Origin: an uncultured Rubripirellula sp.
Lineage (GTDB): Bacteria; Planctomycetota; Planctomycetia; Pirellulales; Pirellulaceae
NCBI GenBank assembly: GCA_938075415.1
Contig: CALJHC010000003.1
Span: 248,001 to 312,000, forward strand
Direction of reading: 5' to 3'
Length of the DNA: 64,000 bases
The notes under the pieces: model-generated
Database searches by the model: none
Told to the model about the DNA's origin: nothing
Seen by the model: only the letters and a program-made list of their open reading frames with translations
In this document: one piece after another, positions 55,067-64,000 of the stretch
Layout: every line of letters starts with the position of its first letter
How positions within the stretch are numbered: position 1 is the stretch's first letter
Program-made: the position numbers and the translations under genes

Positions 55067-55107
55067 AACGACAGCTTCTCGACTCGAGAATCGCTGTCGT
55101 TTTTTCT
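55067..55107. terminator. Strong Rho-independent terminator with nested palindrome
   Basis: Outer stem AACGACAGC / GCTGTCGTT (55067-55075 with 55093-55101) enclosing a second perfect palindrome TTCTCGA-C-TCGAGAA, then a T-run (TTTTTTCTTTT). It closes the acnA-parvulin unit. On the minus strand the stem is followed by TTTAATG, so it may partly serve the convergent isomerase gene. Confidence 0.92.
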
Positions 55108-55158
55108 TTTAGCAATCACCGTGCAACCGGTGATTCTAACAAACCTATCAATTGGCCC

Positions 55159-56106
55159 TCAGGCAAAGGCCTGACGCAGCAACTCAAGGCTTTTTGGAAT
55201 CGCGGTTTGATGGTTTTCTTGGCCTTCGAATTCAAGCGAAATGTATCCTCGATAATCAACACCACGCAAGATTTCGGCGACCTTGGCATAATCAATATCC
55301 AGTGTGTACCAGGTTCCACCACCAAAGTACGTTTTTGCTTGAACAAAGACAGCTTCAGGAGCCAACTTCTCATATTGCGAGTACTGATCTTCCAAGAAAT
55401 TGCCAGTATCTAATGTCGCTCTGAGCCAGGGTGAATCAATCTCGTTGATCACTCGAAGTACACCATCTGCAGTTCGTCCCAATCCCCAATGATTCTCCAA
55501 ACCCAACACAACGCCACAACGTTCTGCGGCAGGCAAGCACTTCTCCAGACTCTCGTTCACCCAACCAAACCCATCCTCGTCGGTATAGCCTTCCAACCTG
55601 GGCTCGATACCGCGATTTGCCATTAGCTCGTCAAAATTCTTGGACGTTCCCCAGCGGCCCGTGTTCACCCGAATTGTGGGAATACCCAGTGAGTATGCAA
55701 GTTCAATGCATTGGATCGTGTGATCAATATTCTTCTGACGAACCTCTGGATCTGGCGACACGAACGTTTGATGCGTCGAGAGTCCGCACAGATCTAATCC
55801 AAGCCGGAAAGCTTTCTGTTTGATCCGCTGTAAAGTTGGATTGGATTGATCTTCCATCTGCACATGCAAAATCTCAACAGCGTCGAAACCAGCATCGCCG
55901 GCCAGCTCGATGCATTCTTCAATCGTCAACTTGCTATCTGCCCGATAACGCCAGTAAGAATAGGTCGAAACGGCGATCGCGTTAGCGGACCGTTTTCCCT
56001 GATCTTTGCTGACGTTCTGAGCGATCAGCTTTGAACCTGGAATCGCCAAGGAAGCAGCAGCCACACCGGAAGTCAATAGATTACGACGAGAGACAGAACG
56101 TTGCAT
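55159..56106 (-). CDS. Tat-exported sugar phosphate isomerase/epimerase-like TIM barrel
   Basis: 315 residues from the ATG at 56106 with AAGGA upstream; a TTG at 56133 is in frame. The N-terminus has a twin-arginine signal (MQRSVSRRNLLTSGVAAASLA), cleavage near residue 30. Then an AP-endonuclease-2/xylose-isomerase-like barrel: ECIELAGDAGFDAVEILHVQ, GVVLGLENHWG, RATLDTGNF (Glu, Asp and His metal ligands expected in this family) and GYISLEFEGQ. Planctomycetes have many exported members, thought to act on sugars, but substrates are unknown. Single gene between a terminator and a 370-bp gap. Confidence 0.9.
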   Translation of the reverse strand: MQRSVSRRNLLTSGVAAASLAIPGSKLIAQNVSKDQGKRSANAIAVSTYSYWRYRADSKLTIEECIELAGDAGFDAVEILHVQMEDQSNPTLQRIKQKAFRLGLDLCGLSTHQTFVSPDPEVRQKNIDHTIQCIELAYSLGIPTIRVNTGRWGTSKNFDELMANRGIEPRLEGYTDEDGFGWVNESLEKCLPAAERCGVVLGLENHWGLGRTADGVLRVINEIDSPWLRATLDTGNFLEDQYSQYEKLAPEAVFVQAKTYFGGGTWYTLDIDYAKVAEILRGVDYRGYISLEFEGQENHQTAIPKSLELLRQAFA

Positions 56107-56479
56107 CAAATCAAATCCTTGGAGAACGGGCAATTGATGGTGGAAAAGGCTAATTCACCACGCACGGGTCAAGTCGCAACCGCATTGGTTGACTTCCACC
56201 CTGTAAAGGATACCAAATGATCAGAATGTGTGAGCAAAATTGAATGCTCGGCTCCAACACAGATCACGTGTAACGCATCTCAGATCGATCGTTAGGCATT
56301 TCCCAGCAACCACTTGATACCAAAGCAAGCACAGAATGACAAATCAGCTCGACCAAAAACGAATCAACACGTCTGCAAACTTGCGAATGATTGGTCAGTA
56401 ACTATCAGTGATCCAGAAACGAGCTTCAATTCAGAAAACTATTTATCATGAATAAGATGACCGATTTCTCTGAAAAGAA
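56107..56479. other. Intergenic region between isomerase gene and sulfite reductase gene
   Basis: 373 bp downstream of cysI and upstream of the isomerase gene, both minus strand. No terminator hairpin, repeat or gene seen. Confidence 0.4.
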
Positions 56480-58195
56480 TCATTCCGGCCGTACGGCAGC
56501 ATTCGCCATCGTTTCGAGTGTCTCTTGCCCGACGCGTGTGCAAAATTCACCGAGCGACTCACTACCCTCTCGATTCGCTTTGAAAGCGGCAAAAATGCCA
56601 ACCATCTCATTCACCAAGTCCCCATCAGGAACGAGGTCCTTGTAGATGTAGGCGAGCCGGTTCCCAAGCCACCCTCCACCCACAAAGAGTGTGTATCGAT
56701 CTTTTGCCTTGCCAACTAATGCCATGTCAGCGTTGTATGGCCTGGCGCAACCATTAGGGCAACCAGTCATCCGAATCGTAAAACGCTCGTGATCCAGTCC
56801 CAATTTCGCAAGTGGTTGCTCTAAACCATCAATCAAACCTGGTAAACGACGTTCGCTTTCTGTAATTGCGAGGCCACAAGTGGGAAGGGCTACGCAAGCC
56901 ATTGACCACCTGCGAACCGTGCTGGTTTGCTCGGTGGTGGGAATGTGATGAGCGGTGATTAAATCGATCAGGCGATCCTTTTCTGATGCATCAATATCCG
57001 TAAAGATTAAACTCTGGTGCCCCGTCATTCGGATCTCTGTTTCAAACTCGCTGCAAATCGCGCGAATTGCAGCTTTGAATTGAATTTTCTCATCGTCATA
57101 CAGGCGACCGTTCTCGACATTGAGACCATATGACCACTTGCCATCACCCTGTTCTTGCCAACCCATGTGATCATCCACACCGGTGACATCATCTGCAGTG
57201 CAGTCCTTCAAAGCTTCCCCGAAATAACTCTCTACTTCTTGTCGAAACTTTTCGATGCCCCAACGATCCACAAGGTATTTCATTCGCGCAGTTTTACGAT
57301 CACTCCGGTTACCATTATCTCGCTGGACTTTCAAAACGGCTTGGCAAACACCAACAACCTGCTCAGGAGTCACAAACGCCATTCGTTTACCCAACGCTGG
57401 GTAGGTGACTTTTTTTGCAGGTGTTGTTCCCATGCCTCCACCTACCAGTACGTTGTACCCAATAATTTCCTCATCACGCACGACAGCCAAGAGACCTACG
57501 TCCTGAGTGTAGATATCAATGCAGTTATCCTCTGGCAGAGCGATACCCATCTTGAATTTTCGCGGCAGGTAAGTGGGACCGTATAACGGCTCCGATTCTT
57601 GGCCACCACCAACTAATTCTTTCTCATCTGATTCGGGATCTGAAATCCAAAGCTCGTGATAAGCAGCCGTCTTGGGTGCCATCTCTTTGGTTAGTAAATC
57701 TGTAATTCTGGCGAGCTCGGCATGTACCGGACCAACTCGCTTAGCCGGACAGCACATAATATTTCGGTTGACATCACCACATGCCGCCAACGTCGATAAC
57801 GCTAATTCGTTGACCCGGTTGATGGTTGGACGCAAATTGTCTTTGACGATCCCATGCAACTGGATGGTTTGGCGAGTTGTGATCTTGATGGTTGCATTAC
57901 CAAGTTCCTCGCAGACATCTAGCATCGATAGAAACTGTTTCGCGGTGCATCGGCCACCCGGTATGCGCAGCCGAAGCATCATCGAAAAAGCTTTGTCCAA
58001 TCCAGCTTTCTTTCGCTGTGTTCGAAGATCGCGATCGTCCTGTTGGTACGAACCATGAAATTTCAACAATTGAATGTTGCTGGAATTGAAGCACGCTGTG
58101 GAACTCGCAATCTCTTCGGCAATCGTTCCTCTTAATAGACGACTCTCTTCTTTGATTCCCTCAACTGCTGTTAGCTTCGGTTCGTCGTTCGACAT
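56480..58195 (-). CDS. cysI: Assimilatory sulfite reductase hemoprotein subunit
   Basis: 571 residues, as E. coli CysI. It reduces sulfite to sulfide for cysteine synthesis with siroheme and a [4Fe-4S] cluster. Cluster cysteines C434, C440 (CVALPTCGLAITESERR) and C479, C483 (TGCPNGCARPYNAD) fall on the same numbers as in the E. coli enzyme. Both ferredoxin-like halves are complete (IKITTRQTIQLHGI; IRMTGHQSLIFTDID). C483 bridges the siroheme. No cysJ or ferredoxin gene is adjacent, so the electron donor is open; a ferredoxin-dependent form is possible. The start follows a normal N-terminus. Confidence 0.96.
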   Translation of the reverse strand: MSNDEPKLTAVEGIKEESRLLRGTIAEEIASSTACFNSSNIQLLKFHGSYQQDDRDLRTQRKKAGLDKAFSMMLRLRIPGGRCTAKQFLSMLDVCEELGNATIKITTRQTIQLHGIVKDNLRPTINRVNELALSTLAACGDVNRNIMCCPAKRVGPVHAELARITDLLTKEMAPKTAAYHELWISDPESDEKELVGGGQESEPLYGPTYLPRKFKMGIALPEDNCIDIYTQDVGLLAVVRDEEIIGYNVLVGGGMGTTPAKKVTYPALGKRMAFVTPEQVVGVCQAVLKVQRDNGNRSDRKTARMKYLVDRWGIEKFRQEVESYFGEALKDCTADDVTGVDDHMGWQEQGDGKWSYGLNVENGRLYDDEKIQFKAAIRAICSEFETEIRMTGHQSLIFTDIDASEKDRLIDLITAHHIPTTEQTSTVRRWSMACVALPTCGLAITESERRLPGLIDGLEQPLAKLGLDHERFTIRMTGCPNGCARPYNADMALVGKAKDRYTLFVGGGWLGNRLAYIYKDLVPDGDLVNEMVGIFAAFKANREGSESLGEFCTRVGQETLETMANAAVRPE

Positions 58196-58761
58196 CGAAC
58201 TCTTTGTCCTGATCCAGTGTGATCGCTAATAAATTCTTAAAATCCTGAAAACTCTTGGCGGTAGCCTACCACACCAACCGTAAAAACAACGATGACGTGT
58301 CGAGTGGCAAAACCCTTCAGTCAAAGTTTACAGATGAGCATCCTGATCATCCAGAACCGTTCGCTCACTGAAAACTCCCCTGGAACCCTGCCACCACACG
58401 CAATGACGCAGACTCGCCAGCGGTTGATCATCCAGACACATTAACCGCACTCGGCCAGGTGGGGCGTCGATTCAACCTCACCTTGATGCCTGGGGAGGAT
58501 TTCTACACCACTTCCCATCTCGCCCTGGCAAGTCGAATCTGTTTGGCATGCAGCACAAAAAGTCGAAAATTTCGATTTAAAAAGGTAGGAGGGGGGTCCG
58601 CAAATTACCGCTTTTCGGCAACTATAGCGGGGAGTCGCTATCAACACGACGCCGATCCCATTTCTCAATTAAAATTCCGGCTCACGCCTTCGTGCGTTTA
58701 CCTGCCAACTCCGATACCCCTCGGGGTCGAAAACACTTGCCAATGACAAAGGGCCGCTCTG
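58196..58761. other. Divergent intergenic region between cysI and folD
   Basis: 566 bp between divergent genes. Frames on the minus strand (for example 58441-58668) are not protein-like enough to call. Near folD a GC-rich tract (GGAGGGGGG, 58589-58597) lies in AT-rich sequence. No riboswitch pattern recognised. Confidence 0.4.
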
Positions 58762-59667
58762 ATGACCGCTGAAAGACTCGATGGGAAACGCGTAGCCGCA
58801 GAAATTCGCGAACAAATTGCAGTAGATGTCCAAAATTTCATTTCTGCAGGTCACTCACCGCCATGCCTTGCTGCAATCCTGGTTGGGGAAGATCCTGCCA
58901 GCCAAGTCTATGTCCGCAACAAAGAGCGAGCCTGCGAAAAGGCGGGGATCATCGGACAAACTATTAGATTACCTGCTTCAACCACTCAGGAAGAACTCCT
59001 GCAAACAATTGCACGACTCAATTCGGATGAATCGGTTAACGGGATACTCGTTCAACTTCCTCTACCCAAAGACGGTAATCAGGGAAATGGCTTCGATGAG
59101 CGAGCGGTACTCGATTCGGTAGATCCATTAAAAGATGTTGATGCCTTTTCACCTGTTAATGTTGGTTTGTTAATGCAAGGAAGGCACCGTTTTTTACCTT
59201 GCACACCTCACGGAATCGTTCAACTATTACATCGGTGCAAGGTGCCTGTCGCTGGAAAGCATGTCGTCGTCGTAGGTCGTAGCGACATCGTGGGTAAACC
59301 GATGGCGATGATGCTAGCCCAGCGGGACGGAAGTTGTGGGCAAGAAACCGCTAATGCGACGGTCACACTGGCACACAGCCGAACCTCAAACCTGAAACAA
59401 ATTTGTCAATCCGCAGACATCCTAATCGCAGCGGTTGGCGTACCGGAAATGATTCGGGGCGATATGATTCGCTCCGGCGCAGTCGTCATTGATGTTGGTA
59501 TCAATCGGGTCAAGGATCGCCTTGTTGGCGATGTTCATTACGCCGAAGCAAGTGAAGTTGCCTCCGCCATCACACCAGTACCAGGTGGTGTTGGTCCACT
59601 GACGATTGCAATGCTACTTCACAACACGCTGAACGCTGCGAGACTGCAAAACACACCTGGTGAGTAA
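58762..59667 (+). CDS. folD: Methylenetetrahydrofolate dehydrogenase/cyclohydrolase FolD
   Basis: 301 residues. It interconverts methylene-, methenyl- and formyl-tetrahydrofolate. Signatures: AILVGEDPASQVYVRNKERACEKAG with the catalytic lysine, NGILVQLPLPK, KDVDAFSPVNVG (usual K-D-V-D-G-F-H-P-x-N-x-G) and the NADP site VVVGRSDIVGKPMAMML. It ends with TPVPGGVGPLTIAMLL. The D-A-F-S-P variant in the substrate loop differs from the textbook D-G-F-H-P but keeps the aspartate. A hairpin overlaps the stop codon. Confidence 0.97.
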   Translation: MTAERLDGKRVAAEIREQIAVDVQNFISAGHSPPCLAAILVGEDPASQVYVRNKERACEKAGIIGQTIRLPASTTQEELLQTIARLNSDESVNGILVQLPLPKDGNQGNGFDERAVLDSVDPLKDVDAFSPVNVGLLMQGRHRFLPCTPHGIVQLLHRCKVPVAGKHVVVVGRSDIVGKPMAMMLAQRDGSCGQETANATVTLAHSRTSNLKQICQSADILIAAVGVPEMIRGDMIRSGAVVIDVGINRVKDRLVGDVHYAEASEVASAITPVPGGVGPLTIAMLLHNTLNAARLQNTPGE

Positions 59668-59698
59668 CTCACCCTTCCGCTTTGCACAAGTGAGTTAC
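59664..59698 (+). other. Hairpin overlapping the folD stop codon
   Basis: Perfect 9-bp inverted repeat GTAACTCAC / GTGAGTTAC with a 17-nt loop. The left arm includes the TAA stop. No T-run follows, so it is not a standard terminator; a 3'-end stability element or Rho-dependent end is possible. Confidence 0.7.
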
Positions 59699-59822
59699 CC
59701 GCGCAAGCTCACAAATAACTTCCCCTAATCATTCAGTCCCAAACGTAGGGAAGCACCAAAACATTGAATTCAGAACAACGACCATCAGGTTCATGAAAAT
59801 GTTCAGATCCCATTCCGATTGC

Positions 59823-60809
59823 TTATGACTTCCGATACCCATGTGGGTGCGATTGGTGCCAGTTCCACGCAGTTTCAACAATGGATTGAACTTCGGTGTA
59901 ACGTGGCTGCCAACCGAGCAATTCCTTCGCCAGTGTTGCATCGGCAATCAACTCGGAAGGATCTCCTTCGCGACGAGCACCGGCGACTTCTGGAATTGGA
60001 TGCCCAGTGACCTGCCTGCATGCATCTACGATTTCTCGAACACTGGTTCCCCGGCCGGTTCCTAAATTCACGCAAATCCCTTGCCCCGGGGTTAGTTGGT
60101 TGAGTGCTTTCAGATGCGCATCAGCCAAATCGTTAACGTGTACATAATCCCGAACACAGGTTCCGTCGTCGGTTTGATAGTCCTCTCCAAAAATGGTGAT
60201 TGCCTCGCGTTGCCCCAACGCCACCTGCAGCACAATCGGAATGAGATGGCTTTCAGGTTCGTGATCCTCTCCAATGCTCCCATCAGGGTGAGCACCAGCC
60301 GCATTGAAGTAGCGCAGTGCGGCGTAACCAAATCCATAGGCCGAAGCGTAATCCGCGAGCGCTCGCTCAATCACCAATTTGGTAAAGCCGTATGGATTGA
60401 TTGGGCTCTGGGGAGTTGTCTCTCGAATCGGAATGAGTTCGGGCTCGCCATAGGTAGCAGTTGTGCTGCTAAAGACAAATTTTCTAGTACCGCTCGCTCG
60501 CATTGCATCAAGCAGTGATAAAGCGGCAACAACATTGTTCTGGTAATAGAGAGAGGGATCATTCACCGACTCGTTGACCAATGCGAATGCAGCAAAATGC
60601 ATCACTGCATCAATTTTCTTTTCGGTTAAGATCCTCTTGAGTAGCTCACCATCGGTAAGCTCCCCTTCAATCAACAGTCCTGCCGGAACCGCCTCTCGAT
60701 GGCCTCGAGAGAGATTATCAAACACCGACACTTGGTGTCCTGAATCAATTAATGCTCTGACCGCATGAGAACCAATGTATCCGGCTCCACCAACAACTAA
60801 CACATTCAT
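59823..60809 (-). CDS. galE: UDP-glucose 4-epimerase
   Basis: 328 residues from the ATG at 60809, with AAGGAAAG upstream; the frame is open to 60953 without family similarity. It interconverts UDP-glucose and UDP-galactose. Extended SDR fold: VVGGAGYIGSHA (NAD-binding G-x-x-G-x-x-G, 7-13), the SSTTATYGEPE catalytic serine/threonine, and Y140-x-x-x-K144 in NPYGFTKLVIERA. AALRYFNAAGAHPDG and ECHEPESHLIP-like blocks are the GalE-type substrate loops. It supplies galactose residues for surface glycans; the GT4 and GT2 genes in the window may use such donors. Divergent from the Xer gene. Confidence 0.95.
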   Translation of the reverse strand: MNVLVVGGAGYIGSHAVRALIDSGHQVSVFDNLSRGHREAVPAGLLIEGELTDGELLKRILTEKKIDAVMHFAAFALVNESVNDPSLYYQNNVVAALSLLDAMRASGTRKFVFSSTTATYGEPELIPIRETTPQSPINPYGFTKLVIERALADYASAYGFGYAALRYFNAAGAHPDGSIGEDHEPESHLIPIVLQVALGQREAITIFGEDYQTDDGTCVRDYVHVNDLADAHLKALNQLTPGQGICVNLGTGRGTSVREIVDACRQVTGHPIPEVAGARREGDPSELIADATLAKELLGWQPRYTEVQSIVETAWNWHQSHPHGYRKS

Positions 60810-61020
60810 CAGAAACAACTTTCCTTCATCAGCCGTTACAACCGGCAACTTACGTACATCGTTGAAGTGAAACCACGTGAACTTCGATTTTAAATAAGAG
60901 AGAAGTTGCGCTCGATCCCTCAACCAAGCTGACAGGTTGAAAATGACGAGCAAACTTTCTCAAGGACAAACACTCTCTTTCGATCCATCGACCGCTTCGT
61001 AACACTCGTATGAGTTTTTT

Positions 61021-61974
61021 GTGGCTAAACGTGTCACCAAATTGCAGCAACTCCAGAAATCAGGCGCCACCGTTGCCAACGGTCGGAGCAAAGAGTCGTT
61101 GCGTCAAGACTTTACGGCATACTTGCGCGGCGAATGTCATCTATCGAAGAATACCATTGAGGCTTACCGCCGCGATCTGGATCGTTTTTTTGCTTGGATT
61201 GGTGACAAACGACTCTCCGGTGTGACAGTGAATCATCTGTCAGATTATGTTGGAACCCTAAATGAAGAGGGCCTGGCACCGACATCCGTCTCCAGAAACA
61301 TCGTAGCCACGCGAACTTTTTTTCGTTTCTTACAACTCGAAGGAACCGTTCGAGACAATCCTGCAGAATTACTGCTGACACAAAAAAGCTGGCAACGTAT
61401 TCCCAATGTCTTATCGATCACTCAGGTGGAAGCTTTTCTGAACGCACCACGAAAGACTGATTCTTTCTGGCAACGTGACAGCGCAATCCTTGAAGTACTC
61501 TACGCCACGGGCTGTCGCGCGACCGAAGTATGCTCACTACGACAAAAGGATCTCTCGCTCAAAGAACGCCACCTTCGTTGTGATGGAAAAGGAGGAAAAC
61601 AGCGAATGGTTCCGATTGGCAAAAGAGCGATCCGAGCAATTGAACTCTATTGCAATGAGCTTCGTGGAGAACTAGCGTCACGACGCCATCCAGAATCAGA
61701 AACGCTGTTCCTATCGCGAACCGGACTTTCGATTGATCGCATTCAGTTATGGCGACTGGTCAAACGCTATGCACGACGAGCCGGTATCAAATCGATTATC
61801 AGCCCTCACAGTTTGCGGCATAGTTTTGCCACCCACCTTTTGGCAGGTGGTGCCGACTTGCGATTAGTCCAAGAAATGCTGGGTCATGCGAGTATCCAAA
61901 CGACGCAGATCTACACGCACGTTGAAAAGTCACGACTGCAGCAAGTCCATCAAAAATTTCACCCGAGAGCGTAA
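61021..61974 (+). CDS. xerC: Xer-type tyrosine recombinase (second copy, XerC-like)
   Basis: 317 residues from GTG 61021. Core-binding domain 25-125, catalytic domain 128-310. Complete active set: R166 (GCRATEV), K190 (CDGKGGKQR), H263 and R266 (HSLRHSFATH), H289 (LGHASIQTT) and Y298 (TQIYTHVE). The organisation is that of chromosomal XerC/XerD, and no phage or transposon genes lie near. It shares the main motifs with XerD at 33038 but is clearly a different paralogue, so a XerC/XerD pair for chromosome dimer resolution is the simplest reading. Symbol is provisional: I cannot separate C from D by sequence alone. An ATG at 61010 is out of frame. Confidence 0.88.
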   Translation: MAKRVTKLQQLQKSGATVANGRSKESLRQDFTAYLRGECHLSKNTIEAYRRDLDRFFAWIGDKRLSGVTVNHLSDYVGTLNEEGLAPTSVSRNIVATRTFFRFLQLEGTVRDNPAELLLTQKSWQRIPNVLSITQVEAFLNAPRKTDSFWQRDSAILEVLYATGCRATEVCSLRQKDLSLKERHLRCDGKGGKQRMVPIGKRAIRAIELYCNELRGELASRRHPESETLFLSRTGLSIDRIQLWRLVKRYARRAGIKSIISPHSLRHSFATHLLAGGADLRLVQEMLGHASIQTTQIYTHVEKSRLQQVHQKFHPRA

Positions 61975-62240
61975 AAGGGATTGCTTGAGACGACTGTCGA
62001 AACAGAAAGGATTCAGGAAAACATCAAACGCTATGGTCACTGATGAATTGTTCAATCAATCGCAGGTCAAATCACTGCGGAAGAGGAACCCTGAATGGTG
62101 TTGCTTTATCGAAACAACAGAATTGCGGTTAATCGTTGCTAGAATCATTGACGGAAACAGACACTCAAATCACGTCGCATTACGAAAAGTAAAGCAAGTA
62201 AAAAACTTACCCAGACACGACTTCGCTGCTCCATCTTCAC

Positions 62241-63737
62241 CTAAAGCAAGACATCTCGAACCACGTGGCCATGAACATTGGTCAGGCGGCGTTCCAATCC
62301 GTTGTGGTAATAAGTCAATTTCTCGTGATCGAATCCCATCAGGTGCAGCAGTGTTGCATTGAAGTCGTAAACCGTTGTTTCATCAACAGCAGCTTTGAAA
62401 CCAAATTCATCGCTTTCTCCATAGCTAAATCCCTTCTTCACACCAGCACCAGCCAGAAAGCAAGTGAAGGCTCCGGGATTATGGTCTCGACCTGTGCCGT
62501 TGGCTTGCAAAAAAGGCATTCTCCCGAACTCAGTCGCCCAAACCACCAACGTATTTTCTAACAGTCCACGTTGCTTCATGTCTGCAATGAGGGCCGCCGT
62601 TGGTTGGTCCATGATCTCAGCCTGCATCGCATGGGTCTCAAGAATGTTCGAGTGGGAATCCCAATTGGTAATTCCATTCCCACCTGACGGGTCACTGCCG
62701 TTGAATAACTGGACAACGCGTACACCTTTCTCAATCAAACGCCTCGCAACAATACAATTCTTGGCGTACTCTCGATGCAAATCGCTGCCCTGTTCGACAC
62801 CGTACGACATCAATGTACTCTGCGACTCACTTGAGAGATCCATCACCTCGGGAACGGATGTCTGCATGCGGCCAGCGAGTTCATAGCTTGCGATTCGGCC
62901 AGCAAGATTGGCATCACCTGGATAATTTTCTAAGTGACTCGCATTCAAACGTTGCAACAATTCGATGGTTCGACGGTCTGCATCAACGCTAAGACCTTGA
63001 GGACGCCGCAGATTTTGCGGTGGACTCTTGGCGTTAAAATCTGTTCCTTGAAATGCCGCGGGTAAGAATCCGTTCCCAAAATTATTCTTTCCGCTCCTTG
63101 CAAGCCCTCGTGGATCATTGATTGCCACGAAGGCTGGAAGATCCTGGTTTTCACTTCCCAATGCATAAGTCACCCAAGCCCCGAAAGAGGGAAAACCCTC
63201 CATCGTAAAACCTGTGTTCATAAAGTTTTCACCTTGAGGGTGGGCACTCGTATCAGTTTTGAGGGAATGAAAAAAGCAAAAATCGTCGACCATTTCACCC
63301 AAATGGGGAAGCAGGTCAGACACCATTTTTCCTGATTCGCCACGGGGACTAAAGTCCCAGAACGGTTTTGCAAGATTTCCACTAGGTCCTTCAAACGTTA
63401 CGGCGGGTAATCCGGGCGGCTTCTTACCGTGGTGCTTGAACAGCGTTGGTTTGTAATCAAATGTGTCAACATGACTCACCGCCCCGGGAAGATAGATCAC
63501 CAAGACCTGCTTGGCTGGAACTTCAAAGTGAGGATCTCGTGGAGCATAGGGCTGCTTTGGATCGACCAAGGTTCGGTCAGGCACAGAACCTTGGGGTGTT
63601 TCGGCAGATAACAGACCATCCCCATCAAGCAAAGCAGCCAGCCCCAACCCCGCCGCGGAACGCCCAGCAGTGCCAAGGAAGCCACGACGGTCAAGCAGAC
63701 CACGACCTTGCGGAGAGAGGTATTCGGGATTGGACAT
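62241..63737 (-). CDS. DUF1501 protein, Tat-exported
   Basis: 498 residues. The N-terminus has a twin-arginine signal (LDRRGFLGTAGRSAAGLGLAALL). The rest is a DUF1501 domain, a sulfatase/phosphatase-like fold abundant in planctomycetes: VLVIYLPGAVSHVDTFDYKP, HLGEMVDDFCFFHSL, ENTLVVWATEFGRMPF, then GRDHNPGAFTCFLAGAGV. It starts 9 bp after the stop of the DUF1553 gene, the standard pair in this phylum, and both are expected to be exported and to work together, possibly on sulfated or otherwise modified polysaccharides. No activity has been proven for DUF1501. Confidence 0.95.
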   Translation of the reverse strand: MSNPEYLSPQGRGLLDRRGFLGTAGRSAAGLGLAALLDGDGLLSAETPQGSVPDRTLVDPKQPYAPRDPHFEVPAKQVLVIYLPGAVSHVDTFDYKPTLFKHHGKKPPGLPAVTFEGPSGNLAKPFWDFSPRGESGKMVSDLLPHLGEMVDDFCFFHSLKTDTSAHPQGENFMNTGFTMEGFPSFGAWVTYALGSENQDLPAFVAINDPRGLARSGKNNFGNGFLPAAFQGTDFNAKSPPQNLRRPQGLSVDADRRTIELLQRLNASHLENYPGDANLAGRIASYELAGRMQTSVPEVMDLSSESQSTLMSYGVEQGSDLHREYAKNCIVARRLIEKGVRVVQLFNGSDPSGGNGITNWDSHSNILETHAMQAEIMDQPTAALIADMKQRGLLENTLVVWATEFGRMPFLQANGTGRDHNPGAFTCFLAGAGVKKGFSYGESDEFGFKAAVDETTVYDFNATLLHLMGFDHEKLTYYHNGLERRLTNVHGHVVRDVLL

Positions 63738-63746
63738 CTCTTTGAC

Positions 63747-64000
63747 CTACGGTAGGAAAGCGAATTCGTTGGAATTGATGATTGCTCGACAGACTAGGGC
63801 TAGATCATCAAGCCCTGTAAAATCTCGGTATTGCTCTCGCTCGTTCGCCTTGAGTTGACGACCAAGTAACAATTCAAAACATTTCGATACGGCTTGATCC
63901 GCGTCTCCCGCTTCCTCCATAGCTCTCTGGGCGATTTGACGGGACTGGTCAATGACAAAGTCACTATTCATCAAATTCAACGCTTGAAGAGGAGTTGTGG
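63747..64000 (-). CDS. DUF1553-type protein, C-terminal end (cut by window edge)
   Basis: 84 codons of the C-terminus of a larger gene that starts beyond the right edge. The motif TTPLQALNLMNS (across 63965-64000) is the hallmark of the DUF1549/DUF1553 proteins of planctomycetes, which often carry an N-terminal cytochrome c (PSCyt1/2) and pair with DUF1501. The end reads LLGRQLKANEREQYRDF, then DLALVCRAIINSNEFAFLP, the usual finish. It is 9 bp ahead of the DUF1501 start on the same strand. Function of the family is not established. Confidence 0.93.
   Translation of the reverse strand, partial: TTPLQALNLMNSDFVIDQSRQIAQRAMEEAGDADQAVSKCFELLLGRQLKANEREQYRDFTGLDDLALVCRAIINSNEFAFLP

Overview
The window looks like chromosomal DNA of a planctomycete, most likely of the Pirellulales (Rhodopirellula-like). 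Evidence: a DUF1501 gene next to a DUF1553 gene (C-terminal motif TTPLQALNLMNS); several Tat- or Sec-exported proteins of lineage-typical families (Gfo/Idh/MocA oxidoreductase, TIM-barrel isomerase, ThuA-like proteins, PQQ-type propellers); a homologue of the archaeal C1-cofactor enzyme MfnB; and Gram-negative envelope genes (mla, lptE, a bamD-like gene, an LptF/G permease). I saw no rRNA, tRNA, insertion sequence, prophage or CRISPR array. Most of the window is housekeeping and envelope biology.

Layout. 1-9.3 kb is mainly minus strand: two translationally coupled PQQ-propeller proteins (the second cut by the left edge), two ThuA-like paralogues, plus-strand fxsA, a zinc-ribbon membrane protein, and a Rho-N/DUF4912 protein with a histone-H1-like tail. 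10.3-18.5 kb is a complete F1Fo ATP synthase operon (two small membrane proteins, then atpB-E-F-H-A-G-D-C) ending in a strong bidirectional terminator. 18.6-26.8 kb on the minus strand holds mlaE-mlaF-mlaD, an orphan sigma-54 response regulator, and an M20 peptidase followed by serS. 27-34 kb on the plus strand carries clpS-mtaB, a Mn-type superoxide dismutase, a Tat-exported oxidoreductase, and a small acidic protein coupled to xerD.

34-44.6 kb holds a glycosyltransferase overlapping an LptF/G permease, a lipoprotein with a cysteine-less thioredoxin-like domain, an MfnB homologue, RNase D, and a 959-residue DUF11 protein. 44.9-49.0 kb is a plus-strand run TPR protein-recO-bamD-like-lptE-folP. 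49.9-55 kb carries an exported HExxH protein, a GT4 glycosyltransferase, aconitase and a parvulin. 55-64 kb carries a sugar isomerase, sulfite reductase, folD, galE, a second Xer recombinase, and the DUF1501/DUF1553 pair that leaves the window on the right.

Links between genes: lptE, the bamD-like gene, the LptF-like permease and mla together imply a genuine asymmetric outer membrane. folP, folD and mfnB belong to one-carbon cofactor metabolism. galE and two glycosyltransferases point to surface glycans. Intergenic spaces are long (often 0.4-1 kb) and contain short perfect tandem repeats with 10-20 bp units. Two of them also hold open frames that look like decayed genes (29.35-29.6 kb and 36.2-36.5 kb, minus strand).
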